Shown here one piece after another: positions 43,678 through 53,151 of a DNA stretch of 54,355 nucleotides. The DNA is taken from assembly GCA_016218765.1 (NCBI GenBank), contig JACRCZ010000005.1:1-54355 (forward strand). The letters are read 5' to 3'. The DNA comes from Deltaproteobacteria bacterium. Lineage in GTDB: Bacteria > Myxococcota_A > Polyangia > DRWM01 > JAAZOP01. The stretch's first letter is position 1, and the number at the start of each line of letters is the position of its first letter. The notes beneath the pieces were generated by a model. It made no database searches. It was not told the origin of the DNA and worked only from the letters and a program-made list of their open reading frames with translations. A program made the position numbers and the translations under genes.

Positions 43678-43899
43678 CGTGGAAACTCGGCAGTGCGCTG
43701 CGTCGCACTGGCAGCTTCGCAATGCCATTGACACGCGCGGCGGCGCGGTGAAAATATCTGTCTCCAGAGCCGGTGAGGATGGCGATGCGGGCGAGAGCGC
43801 TTCCCGAGTCGTCTCATTCCGACGCTGCGGCGACGCAGCCCAGGAGTGCTTCGGCCGAGCGGCCCTGCCGTGGCGCGACGACGACTTTGTCGCCTTCGT

Positions 43900-43912
43900 C
43901 CCCCCCCCCCCC
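43900..43912. repeat. Thirteen-C homopolymer tract upstream of the RHS gene
   Basis: A run of 13 cytosines about 120 bases before the ATG of the RHS lipoprotein, in the divergent intergenic region. Homopolymers of this length are slippage-prone and often phase-variable. The rest of 43430-44033 holds the two repeats above and no recognisable gene. Confidence 0.7.
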
Positions 43913-44033
43913 ATTCATTTCGCGTAGCTACGGATCGTATCGCAGGTTGCGGGCGGAACGCGCCAGCGAAGGCGGAGGTGCGTTCCGTTGGCCGCCGTTC
44001 GTCTGCAAGGAAAACCGAGAGAAGGAGGATGCC

Positions 44034-47000
44034 ATGAAGCGCGACGACTTGCTGGGCTCGTTGATCGGCCGCGGGGAGTGGACGACGCCGCGGGTCATTG
44101 CCGCGCTTCTGGCCTTCGCGCTGTTGCTGGCGGCTTCGTGCGGCGGTGAGGGCGGCGGGTCGCCGGAGCGGACGTCCAGCGTCCAGGCTGCGGTGGAGAC
44201 CGAGTCGTGCGGGAACGGCATCGCCGACCTGTACCGCGCGCCACCGCCCCCCTGCCCGAACTCCGCGGTCGTGACCGAGGTCTTCGATCGCGCAGAGCTG
44301 GATGCATGGCTGGCCGATCCGACGACGACCCTGGACATCAAGGCGTCGATCGCCTTCGCGGGCGAGCCGCTGGAGATCTCGACGGCGTGCGACGTCTTCT
44401 CCCGCAGCGGCGTCGTGCTCTCGGGCCTCACCGACGTGTTCATCGCCGCGCGAAGGGTCGACATCTACTCCGACGTTACGGCGTCGGGCCGCGTCGACCT
44501 GCGCGCCGCGGAGTCGATCTACCTGCGCACGGCGTCGAGCGTCGCGGGACCCGTGGCGGGTTTGGCGATGGAAGCGCCGTACGTCGATGACTACGCGGAC
44601 ACCACGGTCGGCGCCGGCGGCCGCTACTGCATCGAAGGCGGCGAGATCGTCATCCGGCAAGCCTCGAAGAACGGCGCAGCGGGTGGGGAGGTGAACGTTT
44701 CCGGCGCCTCGGTGGACGTTCACGGCGACTTCACGACCCCGGGAACCGTGCAGATGAGCGCGACCGGAGATCTCTATCTGCGCGAGGCGGCGAGGTTCTC
44801 GGCCGCGGACGACGTGACGCTTTCCGCCGGCGGGATCCTCGATGTGCACGGCGACCTCGTGGGCGCACGCCACGTGGTGTTCGAGGCCGGAGGCGATCTC
44901 ACGTACCGGCAGGCGGCGCGGACCGAGAACGCATCGAGCGTCTCGATGACCTCCGGCGGTTTCTCCGACTTCCACGGCACCCTGATCTCCGCCGGGCCCG
45001 TCTCCCTCCGCGCGAGCCGGTTCTGGTACCGCGACGCGGCGCTCATCGAGACCAGCGGCGACGTGGACGTCGTCGTCGGTGGCACCACGCTCACGGAGTT
45101 CTACGGCACGATGCGCTCGAACGGGAATGTCGCTGTTTCGGCGGACTCGCTGTACCTCCGGCAGTCGGGGCTGATCCGGGCCGACCGCGACGTGAGGCTT
45201 GCGGTGGCGGGGCGTTTCGACATGCGCGGGAAGGTGCAGGAGAACGAGGACGTCCGCGTCGTGACCGGCACGTACAAGCTCTACGGCACGCACAGCTTCG
45301 CGGGCAACGCGAGCTGCGTCGTCGCCGGCGCGCGCACGTCGGACACCGTGGCGGCCATTGGCTGCGTCGAGTCGACGGATCTCGCGGCTCCGACGTGGCC
45401 GGCGGGCAGCGCACTCGTCGCGAGCGGCGTGGGCACGGACAGCCTGACACTCTCGTGGACGGCGGCCGTCGACGCGGTCGGCGTCGTGGCGTACGCGATC
45501 TTCCAGGACGGGGTATCGATCGGGGAGACGGACGCGGGCACGCGGACGTTCGAGGTGACCGGGCTCACGCCCGGCACCACCTACGTCTTCAAGGTCGAGG
45601 CCGGGGACGCCGCGGGTCGCTGGAGCACCGACGGCCCCTCCACCGCGGCGACGACGGAGAGCGCCGACACGGACGGGCCGGTGATCGTGATCAGCTACCC
45701 GCTGTCGGGCGACGAGGTCCTGGAGTCGCCGGTCGACGTCATCGGCGCGGCGTACGATTCTTCGGGCGTGACGGGTATCTTCGTGAACGGCTTGGCGACG
45801 GATCGCATCGGCGACGAGTTTTCCGGGCGGGCGGAACTGCGTCCGGGGCCCAACACGATCGTGGTCTCCGCGCACGACGGCTGGGGCAACCGGTCGGAGG
45901 CGTCGGTGGTCGTGACGCTGGCCCCGACCGGCCCGCTGCCGGCGCCTGGGGACGGCTCGATTCGCGGCAAGGTCTTCGACGACGCGACCGGGGAGCCGCT
46001 CGTCGGTGCTCGGGCATCCTGCGCGCAGCTCGGATGGTCGGCGGTTTCGGGCGGCGACGGTTCGTTCACGCTGCCGCTGCCGGCGGTGGACACGCCGGAG
46101 CCGGGGCCCCTGGAGGCGGACGCATGGCGCCAGTTGCAGGTGGACATCCGCGCCGACGGCTACTTGAACGCCCTCCGCACCGTGGTCGTGCCGGAGCATC
46201 CACGAGGATACGAGGTGGCGCTGGAACCGGCGTACCTGGCGACGATGGATCCGCACGTCAGCATCATCGGCCCGGAGGGCGGCGTGGCGACGAACTCCGA
46301 CGGCACCGTGTTGATCGAGTTCCCGCCGGGCGCAGTGGATCGGACGGTGGAGTTCCGCCTTACGTCCTATCCCTCGGCCCGCTCTACGGTCGCGCCCCTG
46401 CCGCCGCGAACGGTCGGGGTGCACCCGGTGGACGTGTATCCGGACGGCATCGTCCTGGCCCAGCCGGTACTGTCCCACTTCGCCAACGCGGACGGACTGG
46501 CGCCCGGGACGGAGTTGCGTTGCATCCGGTTCCAGGATGGGGCCTGGGCCGAGGGCGGGAGCGCGCGAATCGCCGACGACGGCTTGTGGCTGGACTACCA
46601 GTCCTGGCACCTGAGCTCGTTGTATCCCGTCACCGTGGTAGGCGGGCCGCAGGCGCCGGTGATCGAGGATGACACCAGCGGTGGGGGCAGCGGGGGTCCG
46701 TGCGAGAAGGACCGCGAGGAGGGGATGTCGTCCGTGTCGCGGCGCACGGGCGAGTTGCACGAGACGATCGTGGTGGGCCCGGACGGCCGGGAGAACGGCG
46801 ACGGGCTGTCTCCGTGGCCGCTGCGGCTGGTCTACTCCAGTTCGACCGTGCGCCCGCACGCCCTGTTCGAGGCGCGTGCGCACTTCCCGCCCGACGTGCC
46901 TTGCTGGGATCGGAAGAGGACAATGTTCCAGGTCGACGTCGCCGGGGCGGGCACGCCGTTCTTCCTTGACTACCAGCCCTCCATGGCGGACCTCGACGGT

Positions 47001-50000
47001 CCCCCGGGCCGACTCCGGTACTTGTTCGACGGGCGGCGGGATTCGGGGCCGCTGCTGGACACCGGGTTCTACTACGTGCAACTCAAGGTCGGGAGCGAGT
47101 ACGAGCGCCCGGAACTCACGCCCACCTCCCCGTGTTGCCCCGGCGGGGTCTGCCCGCGCCACGAGACGGTGCCGGTGTGGTCCATCGCCCCGCGTTCGCT
47201 GGCCCTGCGTAACGAGGTCGGTAGCCCGTTCGGTGCGGGATGGGGTCTGGGAGGCCTCAAGCGCCTAGTCTTGAGTTCGAACGGCGTCGACTGGAGCGTT
47301 TTCGATCCCGCGGGCCAGGTCGAACGATTCTACTTCGTCGGACCAGGGCGCGTGCTCACGGTGGCGGGAACGACGGGGGGCGCGTGGTGGGGCAGCGGCC
47401 GGCGAGCCCAGGACACGACGGTGCCCCACCCCAGCGGCGTGGTCGTGGATCCCGTTGGTCGCACCTTCGTTCTGCACGATGCCGGCTATCCGTTGAACGC
47501 AGTGCTGAGCGTCGTCCTGTCGGACGGAATGCTGCACACGGTGCTTCCGCCCGGCGGAAGCGCGACGGGGGATTCCAGGCGCTCGCTGCACTTCTCCACC
47601 GCGTCGCTGACGTTCTTGCGTTCGACGGCGACGACGACGGAGCTGTTGGTGGGCTCGCAACAGGGCGTCCAGCGCGTGGTCTGCACCAACGACGCTGAGG
47701 AGACTGCGGGACTCGCGTGCTGGCTCCATCCGTTCGCGGGTGCGGATCCCGCCTACAGGCCGCCATCGGACGGCGCCGTGGCCACCGAGGTGTGGTTCAA
47801 CATGGACGGGGGCAGCATGTGGGCTTCGTCATCGGGCGAGGTGTATCTCGCTCCCGTCGGCGGAGAAGTCGTCTGGCGGGTGGACGCCGGGGATGCCGGG
47901 GGCGTGCGCCGGATCTGGCGGTTTGCCGGGCTTGGCAGCCCTGCCATTCCCAGCTGCGCAGACCAGCCCGCGACGATCCGGGCGCTGGATGCGGAGTTTC
48001 GAGACGTATCCGCCCTGGCCGGCGATGCGGAAGGGAACGTCTACGTCGGGAGCAACGAGTGCCCCGCCATCTGGAAGGTGGACCACGCCACAGGCTGGAT
48101 GACCCGCGTCGTGGGCACAGGACTGGACGAGTGGACGGCCGACGGCGAGACCGCGGGGGACAACGGCACCTGTCCCGTCGACACCATGGCCGTGTCCGGC
48201 GACGGACTGCTGCACTTCGTCGGCACGTGCACCCACGCATACGAACACTCCGCGGTGCCGTGCCAGCTCATCCGCAAGGTGGATGCGGGCGGCGAGCTGG
48301 CCACGGTGCTGGGAAACCCCTGGTACTGCTACGCCTTCGCGCCGTTCGGCGACGGGCTACGCGCCCAGTGGACGCGGACCTCGGGGGTCAGCGGCCTCGC
48401 GTTCGATTCGAGCGGATCGTTGTACTATGCCGAGGGAACCTCGAACCGCGTGCGTATGATCGTGGGAGCCGGTGGCGTCCTGCGACCGGGCAACGGAACG
48501 TACTCGGAGCTGCGCGAGTGGACCTCGGGCGGCGCGACGTGGCACACCGTTCGTCACCCGGGAGGCATTCTCGACCACTTCGATCCGCAGGGCCGGCTGG
48601 TCAAGACGTGGGCGCCCGACGATTCCGGGTTGGGATTCGAGTACATCTTCGTCTATGACGGGAGCAGCCGGCTCTCTGTGGTCCGCGACGCGCGAAACCG
48701 TGCGGCGACGTTCACCTACGCCGGCGGCAAGCTTGACGCGATCACGGACTTCTCCGGCGCGCGTACCGAGTTCGACGTCAACGTCGACGGCGACCTGGTC
48801 GCGGTCGAGCGAGCCGGCTTCCCGGACACGCGGCGCACGTTCGGCTACCATTCGAGCCATCTGCTCCAGACGCAGACGCTGCGCCATCCGGAAGGCGACC
48901 GTACGACCACGTACCACTACGACGCCCGGGGCATGGTGGAATCGGTGGAGGTGGGTGGCGTGACGCGGCGGACGATCGCGGCTGCGGACGGCTTCGGCCT
49001 GGCCAATGACATGGGCTACGAGGAAGGCGACCCGCCGCCGTCCGTCCCGCGCGAGGCGGCGACGCCCCCCGGAGGATTCCCGTTCGTTGGCAAGGTGTGG
49101 GACGAACGCGGCATCTACAAGGAGTACGCCTTCGGCTCGGCCCGCACCAGCGGCGCCTGGAGGTCCGGCAGCACGCCGGACGGGCACGCGTACGATGTCG
49201 CCTGGTCCGTGAACGGTGCTGGCCAGGCGACCCGGTCTTCGTACTACGCGCCGGGCGCGGTCCCGGGGGACACCCTCCGCACGTACGACGACATGGGCCG
49301 GCTGATCGAGCAGCGGCTCGGGACATTCGAGCCGTCCAACCGTACGACGTACGTCTACGACTCCCTGTGCAGCCGCCCGACGTTGATGCGGACGATGCAG
49401 GATCCCGTCGGCGACGTCGCCCCCATGGTCGAGAGCTGGACGTACGACGCCGAGTGCCGGCTCGCGACTTACGTCGCGCCGTCCGGTCGGTTCACCAGCT
49501 ACGTGTACGACCCGCTAACGCACCTCCTCGCCGAGGAGCGGGACACCGCGGGGGCCCTGCTGCGGTCGTACACCTATGACGACCTGGACCGGTTGCGGTC
49601 TCTCACCGATGCGGACGGGCGGGTCACGACGTACTCGTACTCGGCCGCCGACCTCGTGGAGCAGGAGGTGGTGGAGGGACGTTGGGGCAGGACTCGGACG
49701 ACCAGCCGGCACTACGACCCGCTGGGGCGGCTGGAGTGGGTGGAGACCGCCCCCGGGGTCCGCACGGAGTACATCTACTACGATGCGACGCTCTCCGGCT
49801 GCTGCGGTGGCACCAGCCGCGGACCCGACGAGGTGATCGACCCCGACGGCAACACGACGGCGTACGACTACGACGCGGACGGACGGGTCCGCGCAGTAAC
49901 CGACGCCGCGACGGGGAATTGGACGGAGTACGTCTACGAAGGCGCCGGCTCGCTGGTGTCGCGGGTCGTCCTGCACGACGCGGCCGACCGGCCGGTCCGG

Positions 50001-52229
50001 ACGACGACCTACACGTATGACTGGCAGGGCCGACTCCAATCGGTGGCGACACCTGGTGCAGCGGGCGGGACCACGTCCTACACGTACCCGGTGGAACGCA
50101 GCGACGTGGCGGTGACTTCGGTGACCGACGCGGAGGGGCGGCGATCGTCGTACACGTGGGGTCTGGCGAACCAAGGCTGGTACCGGCAGGTGACGTCTGC
50201 GACACTGCCGGACTCCGGCACCGACGAGTACACCTACGACGGGCTGGGCCGGGCAAGGACGCAGGAACGAGCCACCGACAGGAGAACGGAGTGGAGCCTG
50301 GATCTCGCGGGACGCATCAACGTGACGCGGTACCGGATCACTGCCACCGGCGCGACGGACTGGAGGGTGGCGTACGCGTACGAGGAAGCTGGCGACGCGC
50401 TGCTCCAGGTGTCCGAGTTCGAAGGGGAGTCCCTGACGGCGCGTGCCACGACGACGTTCGAGCGGGACGAGTTGGACCGCGTCGAGCGCGAAACGCGGCA
50501 GCAGGGCGGCCGGAACTTCGTGGTGCAGTACGTCTACGACGACCTGGGCAACCTGGAGTGGGTGACGTATCCTTCGGGCATGATGGTCGAGTACCAACAC
50601 CGGGATGCCGATCCGGACCGCGTGACCGCGGTCACCGCGCGACCACCGGGCGGCTCGGCGAGGGTGCTGGCGCAGGACGTGTCGTACTCCCAGGCCGGCC
50701 TCCTGGCAGGGTACATGATGGGGAACGGCATGACGTACGAGATCACGCGCGGGCCCCGCGGACGCGTCGAGCGGATCTTCGCCGGTGTTCCCGGGTATCC
50801 GGTGGCCGACACCCTGGATCTCCAGTACTCCTACCTTGAGCCGGTGACGGGGGCCGAGGACCCCACGGGGAACATCCGGGCCATCTACGACGCGGTCGAC
50901 TCGCGCAACGCGGAGTACACCTATGACGACGCGGACCGGTTGGCGGCCGCCACGGGCTGGTGGGGCACCCTGGGGTGGACCTACGACCGGACGGGCAACC
51001 GGCTGAGCGAGACGCGGCGGGACCCCGGGTCGACGACCGACGAGGTCTCCGGCTACACGTACGAGGACCCGGACGGCGGCGGAGCACTTCCCAGGAACAG
51101 CCGGCTGCTGCAGGTGACAGGCGCGGAGGCGCACGAACTTCGGTACGACGCCTCCGGCAACGCGGTCCGCTACGACGACCTGTGCCTGCGCTACGATGCC
51201 GCGGACCGGCCGACGCAGATCCGGCGGCTGGCGGACCCGGCGGGGTCGTGCGTGGACTGCACGAACGATACCTGCGCGCCGCAGGTCGTGCAGGAGAACG
51301 CCTACGACTACAAGTTCCGCAGGACGCAGCGCGTGGAGTGGGTGGACGCGGCCGGCATCCCGTACCCGACCGACGCGCGACCCTGCACCGCGTTCCTGTA
51401 CGACCAGTCCGACCGGCTGATCGCGGAGCACAACTGCACGACCGGCAGCGACCCCGACGCCCCCGACAACGTCCTGGCCGAGTACGTGTACCTCGAGGGT
51501 TACCACGTCCTCGCCGTCCGCCGCGATGGCGGCGCCTGGTACTGGTACCTGAACGACCACCTTCCGACACCGAAGAAGCTGATCGACAGCACCCGAGCCG
51601 TCGTCTGGGACGGGAAGATGGAGCCGTTCGGGGCCACGCAGGCTCCGGGAGCGACGGTAGAGCAGCCGATACGCATGCCGGGGCAAGTCTTCGACCCGGC
51701 CTTGCAGTTGTTGTACTCCGCTGACCGGTACCTGCAAGCAGAGACCGGACGATACCTCAGTCCAGATGTGCTCCGATCGGCAGCACTCACCTCCGACCCC
51801 CAATCGGTCGTGGGTGTGGTTCCTGGGTTGAAAGCCCGGTTGATGAGTCGGGCGTCCCGCGCACACGTCTACGGTGCCGTCCGAAACAACCCGTTGCGCT
51901 ACACCGACCCGACCGGGATGCAAGTCGAGTGTGTGAATGACCTGCTGTGCGACGGAGGTGAACAGTGGAGGCCGCCGTGGGAGCTGTATGAATTCGACTG
52001 GGCCGTGCTCGTGGACGCTGCTCTGTCCATCCTGCAGGTGCAGGTGGCCCAGGCCGAGTTCATTCGCTGTCTCGCGGGTACGCCGAAGCCAGGGGTCGGT
52101 CGTACTGGCGTATTCTGGGCTTGCTTGACTGGCTGCGGCGCCTACATGACGGCGTGGCGACGGTCCACATGTCAATTCTCTTGTCTGCCTTTGGTGATGA
52201 CGGACAAGATCTTGGGCTGTCTGGATTGA
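44034..52229 (+). CDS. Giant RHS/YD-repeat lipoprotein (2731 aa)
   Basis: Clear ribosome site (AAGGAGGATGCC) and lipoprotein signal (LLAFALLLAASC). Order of modules by rough residue: 55-440 a run of about 36-residue strand repeats (DVHGDF, GDLYLREAARF, LDVHGDLVGA, SLYLRQSGLI), probably a beta-helix; 447-540 fibronectin III (LTLSWTAAVDAVGVVAYAIF); 549-635 Ig-like; 640-710 carboxypeptidase-regulatory-like (IRGKVFDDATGEPLVGARAS); about 740-880 ZU5-like (GPEGGVATNSDGTVLIEFPP); 900-1500 RHS spacer and NHL-like repeats; 1530-2620 RHS/YD repeats (YTYDDLDRLRSLTDADGRVT); RHS core end GRYLSPD ... YGAVRNNPLRYTDPTG. The last about 107 residues are a distinct Cys-rich tip. This is the build of a surface-displayed polymorphic toxin or adhesin. 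Confidence 0.9.
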   Translation: MKRDDLLGSLIGRGEWTTPRVIAALLAFALLLAASCGGEGGGSPERTSSVQAAVETESCGNGIADLYRAPPPPCPNSAVVTEVFDRAELDAWLADPTTTLDIKASIAFAGEPLEISTACDVFSRSGVVLSGLTDVFIAARRVDIYSDVTASGRVDLRAAESIYLRTASSVAGPVAGLAMEAPYVDDYADTTVGAGGRYCIEGGEIVIRQASKNGAAGGEVNVSGASVDVHGDFTTPGTVQMSATGDLYLREAARFSAADDVTLSAGGILDVHGDLVGARHVVFEAGGDLTYRQAARTENASSVSMTSGGFSDFHGTLISAGPVSLRASRFWYRDAALIETSGDVDVVVGGTTLTEFYGTMRSNGNVAVSADSLYLRQSGLIRADRDVRLAVAGRFDMRGKVQENEDVRVVTGTYKLYGTHSFAGNASCVVAGARTSDTVAAIGCVESTDLAAPTWPAGSALVASGVGTDSLTLSWTAAVDAVGVVAYAIFQDGVSIGETDAGTRTFEVTGLTPGTTYVFKVEAGDAAGRWSTDGPSTAATTESADTDGPVIVISYPLSGDEVLESPVDVIGAAYDSSGVTGIFVNGLATDRIGDEFSGRAELRPGPNTIVVSAHDGWGNRSEASVVVTLAPTGPLPAPGDGSIRGKVFDDATGEPLVGARASCAQLGWSAVSGGDGSFTLPLPAVDTPEPGPLEADAWRQLQVDIRADGYLNALRTVVVPEHPRGYEVALEPAYLATMDPHVSIIGPEGGVATNSDGTVLIEFPPGAVDRTVEFRLTSYPSARSTVAPLPPRTVGVHPVDVYPDGIVLAQPVLSHFANADGLAPGTELRCIRFQDGAWAEGGSARIADDGLWLDYQSWHLSSLYPVTVVGGPQAPVIEDDTSGGGSGGPCEKDREEGMSSVSRRTGELHETIVVGPDGRENGDGLSPWPLRLVYSSSTVRPHALFEARAHFPPDVPCWDRKRTMFQVDVAGAGTPFFLDYQPSMADLDGPPGRLRYLFDGRRDSGPLLDTGFYYVQLKVGSEYERPELTPTSPCCPGGVCPRHETVPVWSIAPRSLALRNEVGSPFGAGWGLGGLKRLVLSSNGVDWSVFDPAGQVERFYFVGPGRVLTVAGTTGGAWWGSGRRAQDTTVPHPSGVVVDPVGRTFVLHDAGYPLNAVLSVVLSDGMLHTVLPPGGSATGDSRRSLHFSTASLTFLRSTATTTELLVGSQQGVQRVVCTNDAEETAGLACWLHPFAGADPAYRPPSDGAVATEVWFNMDGGSMWASSSGEVYLAPVGGEVVWRVDAGDAGGVRRIWRFAGLGSPAIPSCADQPATIRALDAEFRDVSALAGDAEGNVYVGSNECPAIWKVDHATGWMTRVVGTGLDEWTADGETAGDNGTCPVDTMAVSGDGLLHFVGTCTHAYEHSAVPCQLIRKVDAGGELATVLGNPWYCYAFAPFGDGLRAQWTRTSGVSGLAFDSSGSLYYAEGTSNRVRMIVGAGGVLRPGNGTYSELREWTSGGATWHTVRHPGGILDHFDPQGRLVKTWAPDDSGLGFEYIFVYDGSSRLSVVRDARNRAATFTYAGGKLDAITDFSGARTEFDVNVDGDLVAVERAGFPDTRRTFGYHSSHLLQTQTLRHPEGDRTTTYHYDARGMVESVEVGGVTRRTIAAADGFGLANDMGYEEGDPPPSVPREAATPPGGFPFVGKVWDERGIYKEYAFGSARTSGAWRSGSTPDGHAYDVAWSVNGAGQATRSSYYAPGAVPGDTLRTYDDMGRLIEQRLGTFEPSNRTTYVYDSLCSRPTLMRTMQDPVGDVAPMVESWTYDAECRLATYVAPSGRFTSYVYDPLTHLLAEERDTAGALLRSYTYDDLDRLRSLTDADGRVTTYSYSAADLVEQEVVEGRWGRTRTTSRHYDPLGRLEWVETAPGVRTEYIYYDATLSGCCGGTSRGPDEVIDPDGNTTAYDYDADGRVRAVTDAATGNWTEYVYEGAGSLVSRVVLHDAADRPVRTTTYTYDWQGRLQSVATPGAAGGTTSYTYPVERSDVAVTSVTDAEGRRSSYTWGLANQGWYRQVTSATLPDSGTDEYTYDGLGRARTQERATDRRTEWSLDLAGRINVTRYRITATGATDWRVAYAYEEAGDALLQVSEFEGESLTARATTTFERDELDRVERETRQQGGRNFVVQYVYDDLGNLEWVTYPSGMMVEYQHRDADPDRVTAVTARPPGGSARVLAQDVSYSQAGLLAGYMMGNGMTYEITRGPRGRVERIFAGVPGYPVADTLDLQYSYLEPVTGAEDPTGNIRAIYDAVDSRNAEYTYDDADRLAAATGWWGTLGWTYDRTGNRLSETRRDPGSTTDEVSGYTYEDPDGGGALPRNSRLLQVTGAEAHELRYDASGNAVRYDDLCLRYDAADRPTQIRRLADPAGSCVDCTNDTCAPQVVQENAYDYKFRRTQRVEWVDAAGIPYPTDARPCTAFLYDQSDRLIAEHNCTTGSDPDAPDNVLAEYVYLEGYHVLAVRRDGGAWYWYLNDHLPTPKKLIDSTRAVVWDGKMEPFGATQAPGATVEQPIRMPGQVFDPALQLLYSADRYLQAETGRYLSPDVLRSAALTSDPQSVVGVVPGLKARLMSRASRAHVYGAVRNNPLRYTDPTGMQVECVNDLLCDGGEQWRPPWELYEFDWAVLVDAALSILQVQVAQAEFIRCLAGTPKPGVGRTGVFWACLTGCGAYMTAWRRSTCQFSCLPLVMTDKILGCLD

Positions 52230-52316
52230 AGCGGCTGTGGCGGTCTTGTTCTGTCGGAGGTGCGATTGGGACCGCGGCCATCGTCGGGAAGGTCCGCTAG
52301 TGGCGCGTGATGACAG

Positions 52317-52631
52317 GTGATTCGATGCGACGGGCGCGGGCGTGTGACTGATTCGGGCCGACAAGGGAGATGGTGGCGGTTGGCACGCTGGATTCGCCAG
52401 GTGTTCTTGCGTACCCGAGAGAGTGCTCGAACGCGATGGCGCGATCGAGGCTTCGTAGCCCTGGTCTTCATTGCAGCGTTGTACGCTGGGACCGTCCTGT
52501 TGGAGGAAGTCGGCGCCGAGTCAGCTGCTCAGGCGGTCTGGACCGTGATCGTTCTATTCTCGGTGTGTGTTGCCCCCATTCTCGTTATCTTGTACCTGAC
52601 GGGGAGTATCGGTCGACATGGCAGGAAGTAG
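52317..52631 (+). CDS. Small two-span membrane protein, candidate immunity protein
   Basis: 104 residues in the longest form (GTG at 52317); a second GTG at 52344 gives 95 residues, and neither has a strong ribosome site. The N-terminus is very Arg/Trp-rich (GRWWRLARWIRQVFLRTRES), then two hydrophobic spans: FVALVFIAALYAGTVLL and VWTVIVLFSVCVAPILVILY, with an acidic hinge EEVGAESAAQ between. Local GC content is lower than in neighbouring genes. Its place directly after an RHS gene with a unique tip is where an immunity gene is expected; that role is inference from position. Confidence 0.5.
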   Translation: MIRCDGRGRVTDSGRQGRWWRLARWIRQVFLRTRESARTRWRDRGFVALVFIAALYAGTVLLEEVGAESAAQAVWTVIVLFSVCVAPILVILYLTGSIGRHGRK

Positions 52632-53151
52632 TATCCTGCCGATACTGCATACTGGGGTTGCGGAGGATTGGCAGGGCGTCGTCCGTGATCGCGACTCCGC
52701 GTCCGCGAAAGCCGGATCATCGTAATAGCGTTGGAGGCGGACGACGACCGGACGCCGGAGTTCCTCGTCGGGGTCTCGTGGGCTGAGGGCGGCGGAGTCG
52801 TCATGCCTCTCTCGAGGACGGTGGGCGCTGAGATCGCTCGGGTCCCATGGGAAGACGGGCGGGGGTGGTCATGCTGGGGACCTCCGTCACGACCGCGCGG
52901 AGGGACGGCGGAGTTGGGTCGGGATTCCTCGCGGCCGCCGTCCGGACGCGACGTCAAGGAACGGTGGTCATAGTCGTGGAGATGGACGCGACGGCCAGAC
53001 TCGTCGCAAAGTGGACCGCACCCTGCTGCGCCCGGCCTTGCCTCGACGATCGTCGCCCCGTGCAGACGACGGACCGCAGTACGTGGACGATCCCCCCGCG
53101 ATCGGGTATCTTCCCCAGAAGCCCGCAGCGCGGGCAGGGCAGGGCACGAGG
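52632..53151. other. Intergenic stretch, nothing recognised
   Basis: In 520 bases I find no gene with convincing codon use on either strand and no repeat shared with the rest of the window. A plus-strand open frame at 52731-52973 (MEADDDRTPEFLVGVSWAEG) has no homology I recognise and loses sense after about 40 residues. It may be a decayed immunity-type gene, or plain spacer. Confidence 0.4.

Noticed and set aside
43679..43927. Short open frame between the hairpin repeat and the RHS gene (METRQCAASHW)
   Set aside because: It begins inside the repeat and ends in the poly(C) tract, with no conserved look.
52731..52973. Plus-strand open frame after the RHS locus as a second immunity gene
   Set aside because: No ribosome site, no membrane span or fold, and codon use becomes Arg/Pro/Ser-rich after about 40 residues.
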